Made by a program: the position numbers and the translations under genes. This document shows, piece after piece, positions 25,170-34,297 of a stretch of DNA of 64,000 nt (within the stretch, counting starts at the first letter, position 1; every line of letters starts with the position of its first letter). Under the pieces are notes generated by a model. The model did no database searches, was not told the origin of the DNA, and saw only the letters and a list, made by a program, of their open reading frames with translations. The DNA comes from Lachnospiraceae bacterium UBA7196 (GTDB lineage: Bacteria > Bacillota > Clostridia > Lachnospirales > Lachnospiraceae), in assembly GCA_002490835.1 (NCBI GenBank), contig DKUU01000001.1, forward strand, positions 1 to 64,000, written 5' to 3'.

Positions 25170-25928
25170 TCAAAGCTCTGCCAATGTCTTTAAGGCATTT
25201 TCTTTTACGAGCGCTTCACAGTGTTCTTCGAGATAAGCGCCGGTAGCACCCGTGGTCTTTTCCGGCTTTGCATATTCGGAAATCAGATGGCACAGGCGGT
25301 TATAATCAGCCGCATTGGAGTCGCCGGGATGCAGATGCAGAAGATAGGCACCCGTGCTTCCGTCTTTGTACAGGGAGTTACAGCCTTCCCAGAAAGAGCC
25401 TGTCACGCGGGCAAGTCTGGTTACTTCGCGCAGTGAGCGGAAGGAGTAAAGGCGGCTTACCAACTTTTCTTTGGATTTTGCGGCGGCGTCATTCGCGGAA
25501 GACGACTGCGCGTCTGCGGGCTCCTCCCCGCTGTTCATCCGGCGAAGGAGATTTAATACTTCGTCCGCACTGTCGGCAAAAGCTTCCATCAGCGCCTCAT
25601 TATCCTCGTCCTCGTCGAGGCCGTAATCCTCATCATGGACAGAAGGCGCAAATTTGGCAAAGCGGGTGTCGATCTCTTCCGGATCTTCTACCTTGGTGAC
25701 GATCAGCACGATGCACTCGGCGTTCAAGGGAACCGCTTCGATCATCAGCGGGATGTCTTCGGCCTCGAAGCCGCATTCGTAAGCGGCCTGCTGCATCAGG
25801 TCACGGAAGAGGCTCTTTGCTTTCTCCGTGCCGTAGGCAAGCTCGCTGATCTTTAGCTGCCTGTTTATAAGGTCTTCTCTGGTGAGGGTGCAGCGAATTT
25901 GCTGCTCATTTACTTTTTCTATTTTCAT
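25170..25928 (-). CDS. mecA: MecA-family adaptor protein
   Basis: Adaptor that delivers substrates to the ClpC protease or otherwise regulates it. The 252-aa protein has the two-domain MecA layout: an N-terminal domain starting MKIEKVNEQQIRCTLTREDL with ELAYGTEKAKSLFRDLM, an acidic linker (about 100-150, DEDYGLDEDEDNEA), and a C-terminal Clp-binding domain with LYSFRSLREVTRLAR and SLYKDGSTGAYLLHLHPG. The start is supported by family alignment; GGAAGC lies about 12 nt upstream. It is monocistronic, convergent with DUF1858. Confidence 0.93.
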   Translation of the reverse strand: MKIEKVNEQQIRCTLTREDLINRQLKISELAYGTEKAKSLFRDLMQQAAYECGFEAEDIPLMIEAVPLNAECIVLIVTKVEDPEEIDTRFAKFAPSVHDEDYGLDEDEDNEALMEAFADSADEVLNLLRRMNSGEEPADAQSSSANDAAAKSKEKLVSRLYSFRSLREVTRLARVTGSFWEGCNSLYKDGSTGAYLLHLHPGDSNAADYNRLCHLISEYAKPEKTTGATGAYLEEHCEALVKENALKTLAEL

Positions 25929-25991
25929 GTCGTTGTTCGCTTCCTTAATCTATAGATTTGTGACAGCCTTTGTAGGACTTCAGCTAAGTGT

Positions 25992-26021
25992 ATCTTAATC
26001 CCGAAAGTCGGTTTTCGTCAA
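25992..26021 (-). promoter_or_regulatory. mecA promoter
   Basis: TTGACG (26016-26021) and TAAGAT (25992-25997) are 18 nt apart on the minus strand, about 65 nt upstream of mecA. Confidence 0.55.
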
Positions 26022-26068
26022 TAGTGGACGGAAAGTGTTTAAAAATTTTTAATAATTTTAGAAAATGC

Positions 26069-26098
26069 TTGCATATATTGTCATTTTATGGGTATAAT
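26069..26098 (+). promoter_or_regulatory. Promoter of the structured RNA
   Basis: TTGCAT (26069-26074) and TATAAT (26093-26098) separated by 18 nt. It faces a long region with no gene but strong RNA structure. Confidence 0.75.
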
Positions 26099-26104
26099 CG
26101 TACT

Positions 26105-26390
26105 ACAAGATGTCCTCTGATAATCCGCAGGGAGAGGAGGATTGCATAATTTCATAAAATAACATCAGTGTCTTTGCGTTTTCGAGAGCAGAGACAGTCT
26201 TATGGGCGACGCGCCCTGTCAGAAACCAGTCTTATTTCCTTTCGCTGTTTTCACAAATTATAATTCACAAGGAATGAGTAGGTTATACAGTTATTTTTCA
26301 AATTGTCTGCACGTCAGAGACGTCTTCGTAACAGTTCCCGCCCTCTTATAGCATATGCCATTAGTATATCACGGTTGCGGTTTTTTTAGT
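26105..26390 (+). ncRNA. Structured noncoding RNA, family unassigned
   Basis: The 719-bp gap between mecA and the GH18 gene holds no convincing protein but has the build of a stand-alone RNA. The closing stem pairs AAGATGTC-CTCTGA (26107-26120, one bulge) with TCAGAGACGTCTT (26314-26326). Further long-range pairing is GCAG/CTGC, AATTT/AAATT and AAAATAAC (26156-26163) with GTTATTTT (26290-26297). Inside lie hairpins GTCTTTGC/GCAGAGAC, GGGCG/CGCCC and TTCCTT/AAGGAA. A final CGTAAC/GTTGCG stem is followed by seven T (26381-26387). It is not tmRNA, SRP RNA or RNase P RNA by the motifs I know; 6S-like or raiA-like RNA remain possible. Confidence 0.65.
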
Positions 26391-26647
26391 TTCTTTTTAT
26401 TCTCCTTTTGGAAAATGCTGCGCGGAGGGCCTGTCATACGTTTTTTTGAAGGACGGTCGGGAAAGGAGGCGAATGTCGGCGCCGGCAGGAACCCGCTATG
26501 CGGCAAAACGACCTGCCCCTTTCGAAAAAAACTGATGACTGCAAGGGAATAGTTTGGTATAATCGTAATGAACGCTGCGGGCAGGGAAGGGATGACTTTC
26601 CTGCTTGGGCAGCGTTTACTACTGACGCTCGGAAAGGGGCTGGACTA

Positions 26648-28363
26648 ATGAAAAAAATAATTCCGGTGATCGTGGCGATCGTCCTTATTCTCATAATCGG
26701 GGCGGTCGGAATTGGAGCGAAGCTGCTGGAGAAGTACTCTTACTCAAAAGAAAGAGCGGATCTGACGGAATATTTTGACGTTCAGGGGGAGAACGACGTC
26801 CCCATCATTTTGCAGGACGAGCGGATCGAAGAGCATGCGAAGATATTTGATAACAGATGTTATTTCGATATTGCCACCGTACATAAATATTTTAATGACA
26901 GATTTTACGAGGATAAGGCAGCGCAGCTGTTGGTTTACGCGATGCCGCATGGCTTTTGGACGGTCGGTATCGGAACGATTAATTTTTCGGATTTCGGTGC
27001 GGATTTTGAAGAAGCCGGCATGGCGCTTGATTATGTGGTTTCCCGCTATGAAGACGGGGTACTTTATATCGAGGCGGACTTTGTACAGCGCTATTCCAAT
27101 TTTACCTATGAGCTGTTTACAGAACCGAACCGTATGCAGGTCTACACAGAGGGAGGGGAACGTCTGACCGCGCCTATTCTAAAGGATACGCAGGTGCGCT
27201 ATCAGGGCGGCATCAAGAGTGATATCCTCACGGATGTCTCCGGAGGAGATACGGTTGTTGTATTGGATGAAATGGAAACATGGACGAAGGTGAAGACACA
27301 GGATTCCATCATCGGTTATGTGGAGAACAAGCTGTTGGGAGAACAGGAGACGGAGACGACCTCGCCGCCGCCGGCCAACATGCCTTCCGACTATGAGTCA
27401 ATTACCCGCGACCACAAGATCAATCTGGGCTGGCACGTGATCGGCGGCGTTGGGGGGAACGATACGCTGGAGAGCGTCGCCTCGCAGACAAAGGGGCTCA
27501 ATGTCATCTCTCCGACATGGTTTACGCTCACCGATAACGAGGGAGCGTTTTCCAGTTTTGCCTCGGCTGATTATGTAGAGCGGGCGCACGCGATGGGCTT
27601 GGAGGTCTGGGCGCTGATCGGCAATGTGAATGAGGAGAGCGCGGATGTGGATATGTACGAACTGCTTTCCAGAACATCGAGCAGATGGAACCTGATCCGC
27701 AATCTGATCGCGACGGCGCAGGAGTACGATCTGGACGGCATCAACATTGACTTTGAAAATATCAGTCTGGATGCGGGGGAACCCTTTATTCAGTTTATCA
27801 GGGAACTTTCCGTTCCCTGCAGGAAATATGGCATTGTACTCTCGGTGGACAATTATGTACCGATGGATCACACGGATCACTATGACCGGGCCGAGCAGGG
27901 TGTGGTGGCGGATTATGTGATCATCATGGGATACGATGAGCATTACAACGGCAGCAAGGAAGCGGGAAGTGTTGCCTCTATTAATTTTGTAGAAAAAGGC
28001 ATCGAAAATACGGTGGCGGAAGTACCGGCGAATAAGGTCATCAATGCGCTGCCCTTCTACACGCGGCTGTGGGAGACGAAGGGCACCAGCGTGAGCAGTC
28101 AGGCGGTGGGCATGGAGATGGCGCGGGAATACGTGTCGAACCATGATATTGCGATCCGCTGGGATGAGGTGACCTGTCAGAACTACGGAGAATTTCAGTC
28201 CGGTGAAAGCTTCTGTCAGGTTTGGCTGGAAGATGCGGACTCCATCCGTGTAAAGTTAAATATTATGGAAAAGTACGAGATCGGCGGCGTGGCGGCATGG
28301 CGGCTGGGATTTGAGACGGCGGATGTCTGGGATGTGATTGAGGATTACATGAGCGGTTCCTGA
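26648..28363 (+). CDS. Membrane-anchored GH18 hydrolase with SH3 domain
   Basis: A 571-aa putative peptidoglycan or cortex-lytic glycosidase. An uncleaved N-terminal signal anchor (about 5-27) leads to an unassigned domain, an SH3b-like segment (about 195-235, GGDTVVVLDEMETWTKVK), and a C-terminal GH18 barrel. The catalytic motif DGINIDFE is at 363-370 with E370 as the acid. The barrel resembles YaaH/YdhD-type spore hydrolases, and the next gene is cwlD, so a role in spore cortex or wall turnover is inferred. The ATG at 26648 has AAAGGGGC upstream; the frame is open further but lacks support. Confidence 0.88.
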   Translation: MKKIIPVIVAIVLILIIGAVGIGAKLLEKYSYSKERADLTEYFDVQGENDVPIILQDERIEEHAKIFDNRCYFDIATVHKYFNDRFYEDKAAQLLVYAMPHGFWTVGIGTINFSDFGADFEEAGMALDYVVSRYEDGVLYIEADFVQRYSNFTYELFTEPNRMQVYTEGGERLTAPILKDTQVRYQGGIKSDILTDVSGGDTVVVLDEMETWTKVKTQDSIIGYVENKLLGEQETETTSPPPANMPSDYESITRDHKINLGWHVIGGVGGNDTLESVASQTKGLNVISPTWFTLTDNEGAFSSFASADYVERAHAMGLEVWALIGNVNEESADVDMYELLSRTSSRWNLIRNLIATAQEYDLDGINIDFENISLDAGEPFIQFIRELSVPCRKYGIVLSVDNYVPMDHTDHYDRAEQGVVADYVIIMGYDEHYNGSKEAGSVASINFVEKGIENTVAEVPANKVINALPFYTRLWETKGTSVSSQAVGMEMAREYVSNHDIAIRWDEVTCQNYGEFQSGESFCQVWLEDADSIRVKLNIMEKYEIGGVAAWRLGFETADVWDVIEDYMSGS

Positions 28364-28479
28364 GGCAGCGTTTGTGACATTGGTTTTTGGGACATTTTCT
28401 GATTGCTTTCTTCATATAAATACACTGAGAGCAGTGCGGGACCCCGGGGCTGCAACCAAACCTCGGGTTTATAGGTATT

Positions 28480-29250
28480 ATGAAGAGAGCAGAGTCAGAA
28501 TGGACCGATTTCGCAAAAACAGATTTCGAAAAAACAGAATCAGGGAAATATGACAATGTAATGAGAATCCTGCTGTTTGCACTTATGATTGCGGCAGTCG
28601 GTTTCATCCTGCGGGGCGGCGCAAAGCTGGTCTCCTCGGGAAGCATATTGACGCATAAGGACAAGGAGCGCCCCTGTGTGGTGATCGACGCGGGTCACGG
28701 CGGAGCCGATCCCGGTAAGGTGGGCGTGGACGGCAGTCTGGAGAAGGATATCAATCTGCAGATCGCGGGGAAGCTGGCGCAGTTCCTTAAGGCTGCGGAT
28801 GTGGATGTGGTGATGACCAGAGAGACGGACGCCGGGCTTTACGATGAGAATATTTCTAATAAAAAAGTGCAGGATATGAAGAACAGGGTGGCCCTCATTG
28901 AGGAGAAGAAGCCTGCGTTGACGGTGAGCATCCACCAGAACAGCTATCATGAGGAGTACGTACACGGCGCGCAGGTCTTCTACTATGCGGGGAGCGGGGA
29001 GAGCAAGGCGCTGGCCGAACGGATCCAGCAGGCGCTGGCTAAGGAAGTCGATCCCGACAACGCCAGACAGGCGAAGGCGAACGACAGCTACTATCTTTTA
29101 AAGAAGACGTCCTCGCCCATCGTGATCGTGGAGTGCGGGTTTTTGTCGAACTATGAGGAAGCGCAGAAACTCTCGCAGGAACACTATCAGGAACGGACGG
29201 CGTGGGCGATCCATCTGGCGGTGTTGGAATATCTCAACACTGTGGATTGA
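28480..29250 (+). CDS. cwlD: N-acetylmuramoyl-L-alanine amidase, CwlD-like
   Basis: Zinc amidase that removes peptide side chains from muramic acid; CwlD makes muramic lactam in spore cortex. The 256-aa Amidase_3 protein has zinc ligands H73 (IDAGHGG), E88 and H152 (SIHQNS) and the catalytic E218 (VECGFLSN). A membrane anchor lies at about 29-45. The first 27 residues contain an odd TDFAKTDFEKTES near-repeat; an internal ATG at 28561 gives a more CwlD-like N-terminus, so the start is uncertain. It follows the GH18 gene in the same direction. Confidence 0.88.
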   Translation: MKRAESEWTDFAKTDFEKTESGKYDNVMRILLFALMIAAVGFILRGGAKLVSSGSILTHKDKERPCVVIDAGHGGADPGKVGVDGSLEKDINLQIAGKLAQFLKAADVDVVMTRETDAGLYDENISNKKVQDMKNRVALIEEKKPALTVSIHQNSYHEEYVHGAQVFYYAGSGESKALAERIQQALAKEVDPDNARQAKANDSYYLLKKTSSPIVIVECGFLSNYEEAQKLSQEHYQERTAWAIHLAVLEYLNTVD

Positions 29251-29342
29251 GCCGCGCGGCGACAGGGCGTGGGAACTGCGAAAGCGCTTTGGAAAGCCGG
29301 TTTACAGGCTATTTATATCAGGAAGCAAAAGGACGTCGCAGT

Positions 29343-30389
29343 ATGGTTACAAAGGTGATTGCACTATCGAAAGACAACAGAGCCGCCGCGCTTAAAGAGG
29401 CGGGGAAGATTATAAAGGCGGGCGGGCTTGTGGCATTTCCGACGGAGACGGTCTATGGACTCGGTGGGGATGCCTTAAATCCGGCGTCGGCAAAGAAAAT
29501 TTATGAGGCCAAGGGACGGCCTTCCGACAATCCTCTGATCGTACATATCGCAGAGATGGAAGCGCTGCCCTCTATTGTGGAAGAAGTGACGGAGGAGGCA
29601 AAGAGGCTGGCGTCTCTTTTCTGGCCCGGCCCGCTTACGATGATCCTCAAAAAATCGGCGCGGGTACCGTATGAGACCACGGGCGGCCTCGACACGGTGG
29701 CGGTGCGGATGCCCGTCCATGATGTCGCCCTTGATTTTATCGAGGCGGCGGGCGGTTATGTGGCGGCGCCGAGCGCCAACCGTTCCGGAAGGCCCAGCCC
29801 CACTACGGCGGCCTATGTGGCGGAGGATATGGAGGGCAGGATCGAAATGATCCTCGACGGCGGACAGGCCACGCTGGGACTGGAATCCACCATTGTGGAT
29901 CTGACCGTGGAACCGCCCATGCTCCTGCGGCCGGGTTTTGTGACGATGGACATGCTGTCGGTGGCGCTGGGCGAGGTGGGCGTGGATGAGACGCTTCTTC
30001 GCGGAGACAGCGGACAGGCTCCGAAAGCGCCCGGCATGAAGTACCGGCATTATGCGCCCAAGGGCGAACTGATCATTGTCAGAGGTAAGACGGAAGCTGT
30101 GACGGCCTGTATCAATGAGCGGCTGCGGGAAGGGCGCAGGATAAATAAAAAAACAGGTGTTATTACATCTGAGGAGACACTGGGATATTATGATGCCGAC
30201 GCGCGTTACAGTCTGGGAAAGAAAGGCAGTGCGAAGGCGGCGGCGGAGCGGCTCTACCGCATCCTGCGGGAGTGCGATGACGAGGGCGTGGAGTTGATCT
30301 TATCTGAGTGCCCGGATGGAGCGGGCGTGGGTGCGGCGGTGATGAATCGGCTGCTGAAGGCGGCCGGGTATCATATCATTGATGTGTAA
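29343..30389 (+). CDS. ywlC: Threonylcarbamoyl-AMP synthase (Sua5/YwlC)
   Basis: Makes threonylcarbamoyl-AMP from threonine, bicarbonate and ATP, the first step of t6A37 tRNA modification. The 348-aa protein has the YrdC-like domain (PTETVYGLGGDA, KGRPSDNPL, SANRSGRPSPT) at about 10-215 and a Sua5 C-terminal domain (about 235-348, PGMKYRHYAP linker). The start at 29343 is set by AAAGGA and family N-termini. It is about 90 bp after cwlD in the same transcript direction. Confidence 0.95.
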   Translation: MVTKVIALSKDNRAAALKEAGKIIKAGGLVAFPTETVYGLGGDALNPASAKKIYEAKGRPSDNPLIVHIAEMEALPSIVEEVTEEAKRLASLFWPGPLTMILKKSARVPYETTGGLDTVAVRMPVHDVALDFIEAAGGYVAAPSANRSGRPSPTTAAYVAEDMEGRIEMILDGGQATLGLESTIVDLTVEPPMLLRPGFVTMDMLSVALGEVGVDETLLRGDSGQAPKAPGMKYRHYAPKGELIIVRGKTEAVTACINERLREGRRINKKTGVITSEETLGYYDADARYSLGKKGSAKAAAERLYRILRECDDEGVELILSECPDGAGVGAAVMNRLLKAAGYHIIDV

Positions 30390-30416
30390 AATAATGCAGA
30401 AAGAGAGGAAAAGGAT

Positions 30417-30845
30417 ATGATAGCGATTGGAAGTGACCACGGCGGGTATGAGCTGCGGCAGAAGGTGATGGAACATCTGAAAGAAAGAGGCTTAGAGTAC
30501 AAGGATTTTGGCTGTGCGGACAAAAGTTCCTGCGATTATCCGATTTTCGGGGAGGCGGTGGCCAAAGCGGTGGCGTCGGGCGAGTGCGACAGGGGCATCG
30601 TCATCTGCACCACGGGTATCGGCATCTCCATCAAGGCCAATAAGGTGAAGGGAATCCGCTGCGCGCTCTGCGGCGATCCGGTATCCGCGAGGCTGACCAG
30701 AGAACATAACGATGCCAACGTGCTGGCGATGGGCGCGGCGATCATTGGAGAGCGGGTGGCGTTAAACATTGTGGACATCTTTTTGGACACGCCTTTTTCC
30801 GGCGAGGAGAAGCACCAAAGAAGGGTCAACATGTTGGATGCGTAG
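30417..30845 (+). CDS. rpiB: Ribose-5-phosphate isomerase B
   Basis: Interconverts ribose 5-phosphate and ribulose 5-phosphate. The 142-aa RpiB/LacAB protein shows IAIGSDHGGYELRQ, the catalytic-Cys region CTTGIGISI, and ARLTREHNDANVLAMG; length is normal. It is 27 bp downstream of the Sua5-type gene, preceded by GAGAGGAAAAGG. Pairing of these two genes is common in Firmicutes. It complements the pentose phosphate genes at the left end. Confidence 0.96.
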   Translation: MIAIGSDHGGYELRQKVMEHLKERGLEYKDFGCADKSSCDYPIFGEAVAKAVASGECDRGIVICTTGIGISIKANKVKGIRCALCGDPVSARLTREHNDANVLAMGAAIIGERVALNIVDIFLDTPFSGEEKHQRRVNMLDA

Positions 30846-30885
30846 GTGAGTGCATAAAACGCATTCTCCGCATTGGGAGAGAAAT

Positions 30886-32085
30886 ATGGGAATCAGACGA
30901 AGGGCGGCCGCCTGTTTTGCCCTCGTTCTGCTCTGCGGCGCAATGCCGCTTTCCGTGCAGGCCACGGAGGAGACAAGGCAGCAGATCGAAGAGGAAGAGC
31001 GGCGAAAAAAGGAGACAGAGGAACAGCTTGAAGAGACGGAGCAGAATCTGGAGGGATTGAATGAACAGCACGATTCCCTGCAGGGTGCTCTCAATACGCT
31101 CAATACGGAACTGAAGCAGGTGAGCAATAATCTGGAGGAGCTGGAAGCGCAGATCGCGCAGAAAGAAGAGGAGATCCGGGAGCTGGAGGAGAAGATCGCG
31201 CAGGTGGAAGAGGAACTTGCCGAGGCGATCGCCTTAAAAGAAGCGCAGTATGCCACCATGAAGCGGCAGATTCAGTTTACCTACGAGCGCAGCAGCAACC
31301 TCTATCTGGAACTGTTTTTTTCTTCGGGCAGTCTTTCGGATTTTTTGAATAAAAACGAATACATCGAGCAGCTCTCGGCTTATCAAAAAAAGGTTTTGGA
31401 TGAGTATAAGGCTGCGCAGGCCGCGATGGAACAGAAGCAGGAGGAGCTTACGCTGGCGAAGGCCGAGCAGGAGCAGAACCGCGAAGAACTTTCGGAATAT
31501 CGGGTACAGGTGGTGGCGGAGCAGGGCCGCGTGTCCGGACTTGTCAGCCAAACTTCCAGTTCCCTGCATGCGACGGCGGAACAGATCTCCGAAGCGGAGG
31601 CGGCCGCCCTTGCCTATGAGCAGAAGCTGAAAGAACAGGAGGAGAACCTTTCGGCGTTGCGCGCAAAGCTGGCGGAAGAAATCCGCATGGCGGAACTGGC
31701 CGCGCAGTCGAGCTGGCGCGATATCTCCGAGGTGAGTTTCGCGGAAGGGGATCGTTATCTTTTAGCGAACCTGATCTACTGCGAGGCGGGCGCTGAGCCC
31801 TATAGCGGACAGGTGGCGGTCGGTTCCGTCGTTATTAACCGCGTGCTGAGCTCGGTCTATCCGGATACGGTAACGGGTGTTATATATCAATCGGGGCAGT
31901 TTTCACCGGTGGCCAGCGGCAGACTTGCGCTTGCGCTCAGTGAAGGAAGAGCGACCGCGGCCTGCTATCAGGCGGCGGATGAAGTGATGGGCGGCACTAC
32001 CAATGTCGGAAACTGCGTCTATTTCCGTACGCCCGTAGACGGGATCAATCCGAGATATAGAATTGGGGGACACATCTTTTATTAA
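30886..32085 (+). CDS. Secreted coiled-coil protein with SleB-like hydrolase domain
   Basis: A 399-aa exported wall hydrolase. A signal peptide (MGIRRRAAACFALVLL to SVQA) is followed by a long coiled coil (about 30-265) of the kind found in PcsB- and EnvC-like proteins. The C-terminal domain (about 280-399) is hydrolase_2/SleB-like: LIYCEAGAEPYSGQVAVGSV with the catalytic Glu, VINRVLSSVYPDTV and YFRTPVDG. The ATG at 30886 is preferred; it has GGGAGAG upstream. Its last four bases overlap the convergent DUF402 gene. It may act on spore cortex or the vegetative wall. Confidence 0.9.
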   Translation: MGIRRRAAACFALVLLCGAMPLSVQATEETRQQIEEEERRKKETEEQLEETEQNLEGLNEQHDSLQGALNTLNTELKQVSNNLEELEAQIAQKEEEIRELEEKIAQVEEELAEAIALKEAQYATMKRQIQFTYERSSNLYLELFFSSGSLSDFLNKNEYIEQLSAYQKKVLDEYKAAQAAMEQKQEELTLAKAEQEQNREELSEYRVQVVAEQGRVSGLVSQTSSSLHATAEQISEAEAAALAYEQKLKEQEENLSALRAKLAEEIRMAELAAQSSWRDISEVSFAEGDRYLLANLIYCEAGAEPYSGQVAVGSVVINRVLSSVYPDTVTGVIYQSGQFSPVASGRLALALSEGRATAACYQAADEVMGGTTNVGNCVYFRTPVDGINPRYRIGGHIFY

Positions 32086-32558
32086 ATATATTTTTCAAGC
32101 GGCTCCTGCAGTTTTTCAAAACCTCCGTCATAGATGATCTGCAGCAGCTTATTGAGCGAAAGCAGCGCCGTTTTTAAGCCTTCGTCGCTTAGCAGACCGG
32201 CTTCTTTGGCGGTGGCCAGCTCATCGATGTCCACGACTTTCACAAAGCCGTCCGGATAAATGATGACGTCCGCCAAAAGATCGGTGATCACGTAGGTGTC
32301 CGCCTTTTCGTCATAGTCATATTCCACGATATCGCAGTACCAGTAGAGCAGAACGCCGTCTTCCCTGTAGAAGCGGCTTACTTTGATATTTTCGTCCAGA
32401 TAATAACAGGAGCAGCCGTGATGGATGTCCTTGCGGGGCTTTAGGGTGTTCCAAGCCGTAACGATGAGCTTGTCGTCACGGTAAAGCAGTCGGTCATCCT
32501 TTAAAAGCACGCATTCCTCAGGGATCAGTCTTCGACGATATAGGATTGGATTTTTCAT
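32082..32558 (-). CDS. DUF402 domain protein
   Basis: A 158-aa cytoplasmic DUF402 protein. The middle segment with WYCDIVEYDYDE followed by YVITDLLADVIIYPDG and VVDIDEL is typical; some relatives are nucleoside phosphatases or RNase-linked proteins, but the role here is not established. It converges on the SleB-like gene with a 4-bp overlap of stop codons, and is divergent from the ATP synthase operon. Confidence 0.85.
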   Translation of the reverse strand: MKNPILYRRRLIPEECVLLKDDRLLYRDDKLIVTAWNTLKPRKDIHHGCSCYYLDENIKVSRFYREDGVLLYWYCDIVEYDYDEKADTYVITDLLADVIIYPDGFVKVVDIDELATAKEAGLLSDEGLKTALLSLNKLLQIIYDGGFEKLQEPLEKYI

Positions 32559-32732
32559 AAGCTGCTCTCCCCTCGTTTATTTATCTCTCTTTTAAACGTA
32601 ACACCGTAGAGGGGGACTGTCAACGAAATTTTCAAAGACCCTGTTCAGCTCACAGGATTTGTAAAATTGCATTGGCGATGCTCTGCGCTGTTTTCCGGCT
32701 CATTTTTTCATCATGTGGTGCGCAACTGGGTC

Positions 32733-32761
32733 TGGACAAAAGTACCAAAAAAAGGTATACT
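32733..32761 (+). promoter_or_regulatory. ATP synthase operon promoter
   Basis: TGGACA (32733-32738) and TATACT (32756-32761) are 17 nt apart, 42 nt before the first gene. The spacer and -10 form an imperfect palindrome (AAAAGTACC and GGTATACTTTT around an A7), which could be an operator or a coincidence. Confidence 0.65.
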
Positions 32762-32803
32762 TTTATTGTTAGGCTTGTGAGGGATTGTGAATTTAGGAAG
32801 GCG

Positions 32804-33091
32804 ATGGCTTTGAGGTACAATAAAACTGTCTGGCAGGCGCTCACGATGATCACACAGTTTGGCATCAATATGCTGGTTCCTATCTTTCTGTGTTCCTTTG
32901 CGGGAATGTATCTGGACAGATGGCTTGGGACTTCGGTCTGGATGGTGGCGCTTTTTTTTGTGGGCGCGCTGGCGGGTTTTACCAATGTTTTTCGCTTTGC
33001 AAGGAGAATCTACCGGACCCCGGCGCAGACGCGCAGGCGCAGCACGCAGGATGTGTGCGGAGAGAAGGAAGATGATGAAGAGAAAGATTGA
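32804..33091 (+). CDS. atpZ: AtpZ/AtpI-like ATP synthase accessory protein
   Basis: A 95-aa membrane protein with two hydrophobic helices (about 14-35 and 41-62), the arrangement of AtpZ/putative F0F1-ATPase gene 1 proteins, thought to help assembly or magnesium transport. FGINMLVPIFLCSFAGMYLD and a VGALAGFTNVFRFARR tail fit. The C-terminus is highly charged. The ATG at 32804 is chosen by AGGA spacing. It opens the atp operon and overlaps the next gene. Confidence 0.8.
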   Translation: MALRYNKTVWQALTMITQFGINMLVPIFLCSFAGMYLDRWLGTSVWMVALFFVGALAGFTNVFRFARRIYRTPAQTRRRSTQDVCGEKEDDEEKD

Positions 33092-33482
33092 TCCGACCCT
33101 TTTTGAGCTTTGTCTGGGGATTGCGGCATACGGCGTCATTTTTGAGATCGTACTTTTGTGTATTTCCAGAGAGATCAGCTACAGTCTGGGGCTTTTGACC
33201 GGCGTGGCGCTTGCCTTGGCGGGAGCCGTGCATATGTGGTGGTCCATAAACCGGGGGCTTGATCTGCCGGAGAAGGCGGCCGTGAAAAGCCTCAGCATAC
33301 ATAATATCACTCGTTATTTTATTTTAGCGGCGGTGCTTGCCGTGCTTGCCGTTACAAAGTTTGCGAACCCGATCTTTGCGTTTGCGGGCTATATGGGCAT
33401 GAAGGTATCAGCCTACTGCAATCCGTTCATCCACAGGCTTCTTATAAAAAAGAAGGAAAACTCTGACGGTAGTATTGTGTGA
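33072..33482 (+). CDS. atpI: ATP synthase subunit I
   Basis: A 136-aa membrane protein with four predicted helices (about 15-33, 39-58, 78-93, 97-115), the AtpI type that assists c-ring assembly. Two adjacent ATGs (33072 and 33075) are possible; GGAA lies a few bases upstream. It overlaps the end of the preceding gene by 20 bp. Sequence is poorly conserved, so the name rests on position, length and topology. Confidence 0.75.
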   Translation: MMKRKIDPTLFELCLGIAAYGVIFEIVLLCISREISYSLGLLTGVALALAGAVHMWWSINRGLDLPEKAAVKSLSIHNITRYFILAAVLAVLAVTKFANPIFAFAGYMGMKVSAYCNPFIHRLLIKKKENSDGSIV

Positions 33483-33538
33483 CGGCGTTTTCTGCAGTCA
33501 CATTATGATATAAAAATTTGTGAGAAGGAGGTGAAAGA

Positions 33539-34258
33539 ATGGGACAGGGAATTTTGCTGTCCGGAGCTGCGGACATTGATTTTATGATCCACGGCGTCTT
33601 TTCGTACGAGCTGTTCGGGCAGACGGTCTGGATCACCACCACCCATGTCTGCGTCCTGATCGTCATGCTGGTGATCGTTGCTTTCTGTATTGCGGCGAAC
33701 CGCGCAGTCAAAAAAGCATCGGATGTGCCGGGGACCTTCCAGAACATCGTCGAGCTGGTCGTGGAAATGCTTGATAAGATGGTCGGCGGCGTGATGGGCA
33801 AGTTCAGCCCACAGTTTCGCAATTACATCAGCACGATCTTCATTTTCATCCTGCTGAGTAATATTTCGGGACTGTTCGGACTCAGACCCCCGACAGCGGA
33901 CTACGGCGTAACCTTACCGATGGGTATTATGACCTTTACGCTGATTCATTTCAATAAGTTCCGCTATCAGAAGGTGAAGGGTGTGATCGCCGGGCTCTGT
34001 GATCCGTGGCCAATCTGGGCGCCGATCAATGTCATCGGCGACGTGGCGGTACCGATATCATTGTCGCTGCGTCTATTTGCAAACGTCCTGTCGGGCACGG
34101 TCATGATGGCGCTGGTGTACGCGCTTCTTGCGAAGATCGCTATTATCTGGCCGGCGGCGCTGCATGTGTACTTTGACCTGTTCTCAGGCGCGATTCAGAC
34201 GTACGTGTTCTGTATGTTGACGATGACATACATCACGGACGCTTGTACTACGGAGTAA
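33539..34258 (+). CDS. atpB: ATP synthase subunit a
   Basis: Stationary ion-channel subunit of the Fo motor, 239 aa with five to six membrane helices. The essential arginine is in SLSLRLFANVLSGTVM, and the last helix has the DLFSGAIQTYVFCMLTMTYI pattern. A strong AAGGAGG lies before the ATG. It works against the c ring encoded next. Nothing in this sequence alone decides proton or sodium coupling. Confidence 0.96.
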   Translation: MGQGILLSGAADIDFMIHGVFSYELFGQTVWITTTHVCVLIVMLVIVAFCIAANRAVKKASDVPGTFQNIVELVVEMLDKMVGGVMGKFSPQFRNYISTIFIFILLSNISGLFGLRPPTADYGVTLPMGIMTFTLIHFNKFRYQKVKGVIAGLCDPWPIWAPINVIGDVAVPISLSLRLFANVLSGTVMMALVYALLAKIAIIWPAALHVYFDLFSGAIQTYVFCMLTMTYITDACTTE

Positions 34259-34297
34259 AAAAATATTTTTTATACAATTACAAGGAGGAAATTAAAA

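Noticed and set aside
26355..26552. A 65-codon frame downstream of the structured RNA
   Set aside because: It spans the RNA 3' stem and T-run and has no ribosome site.
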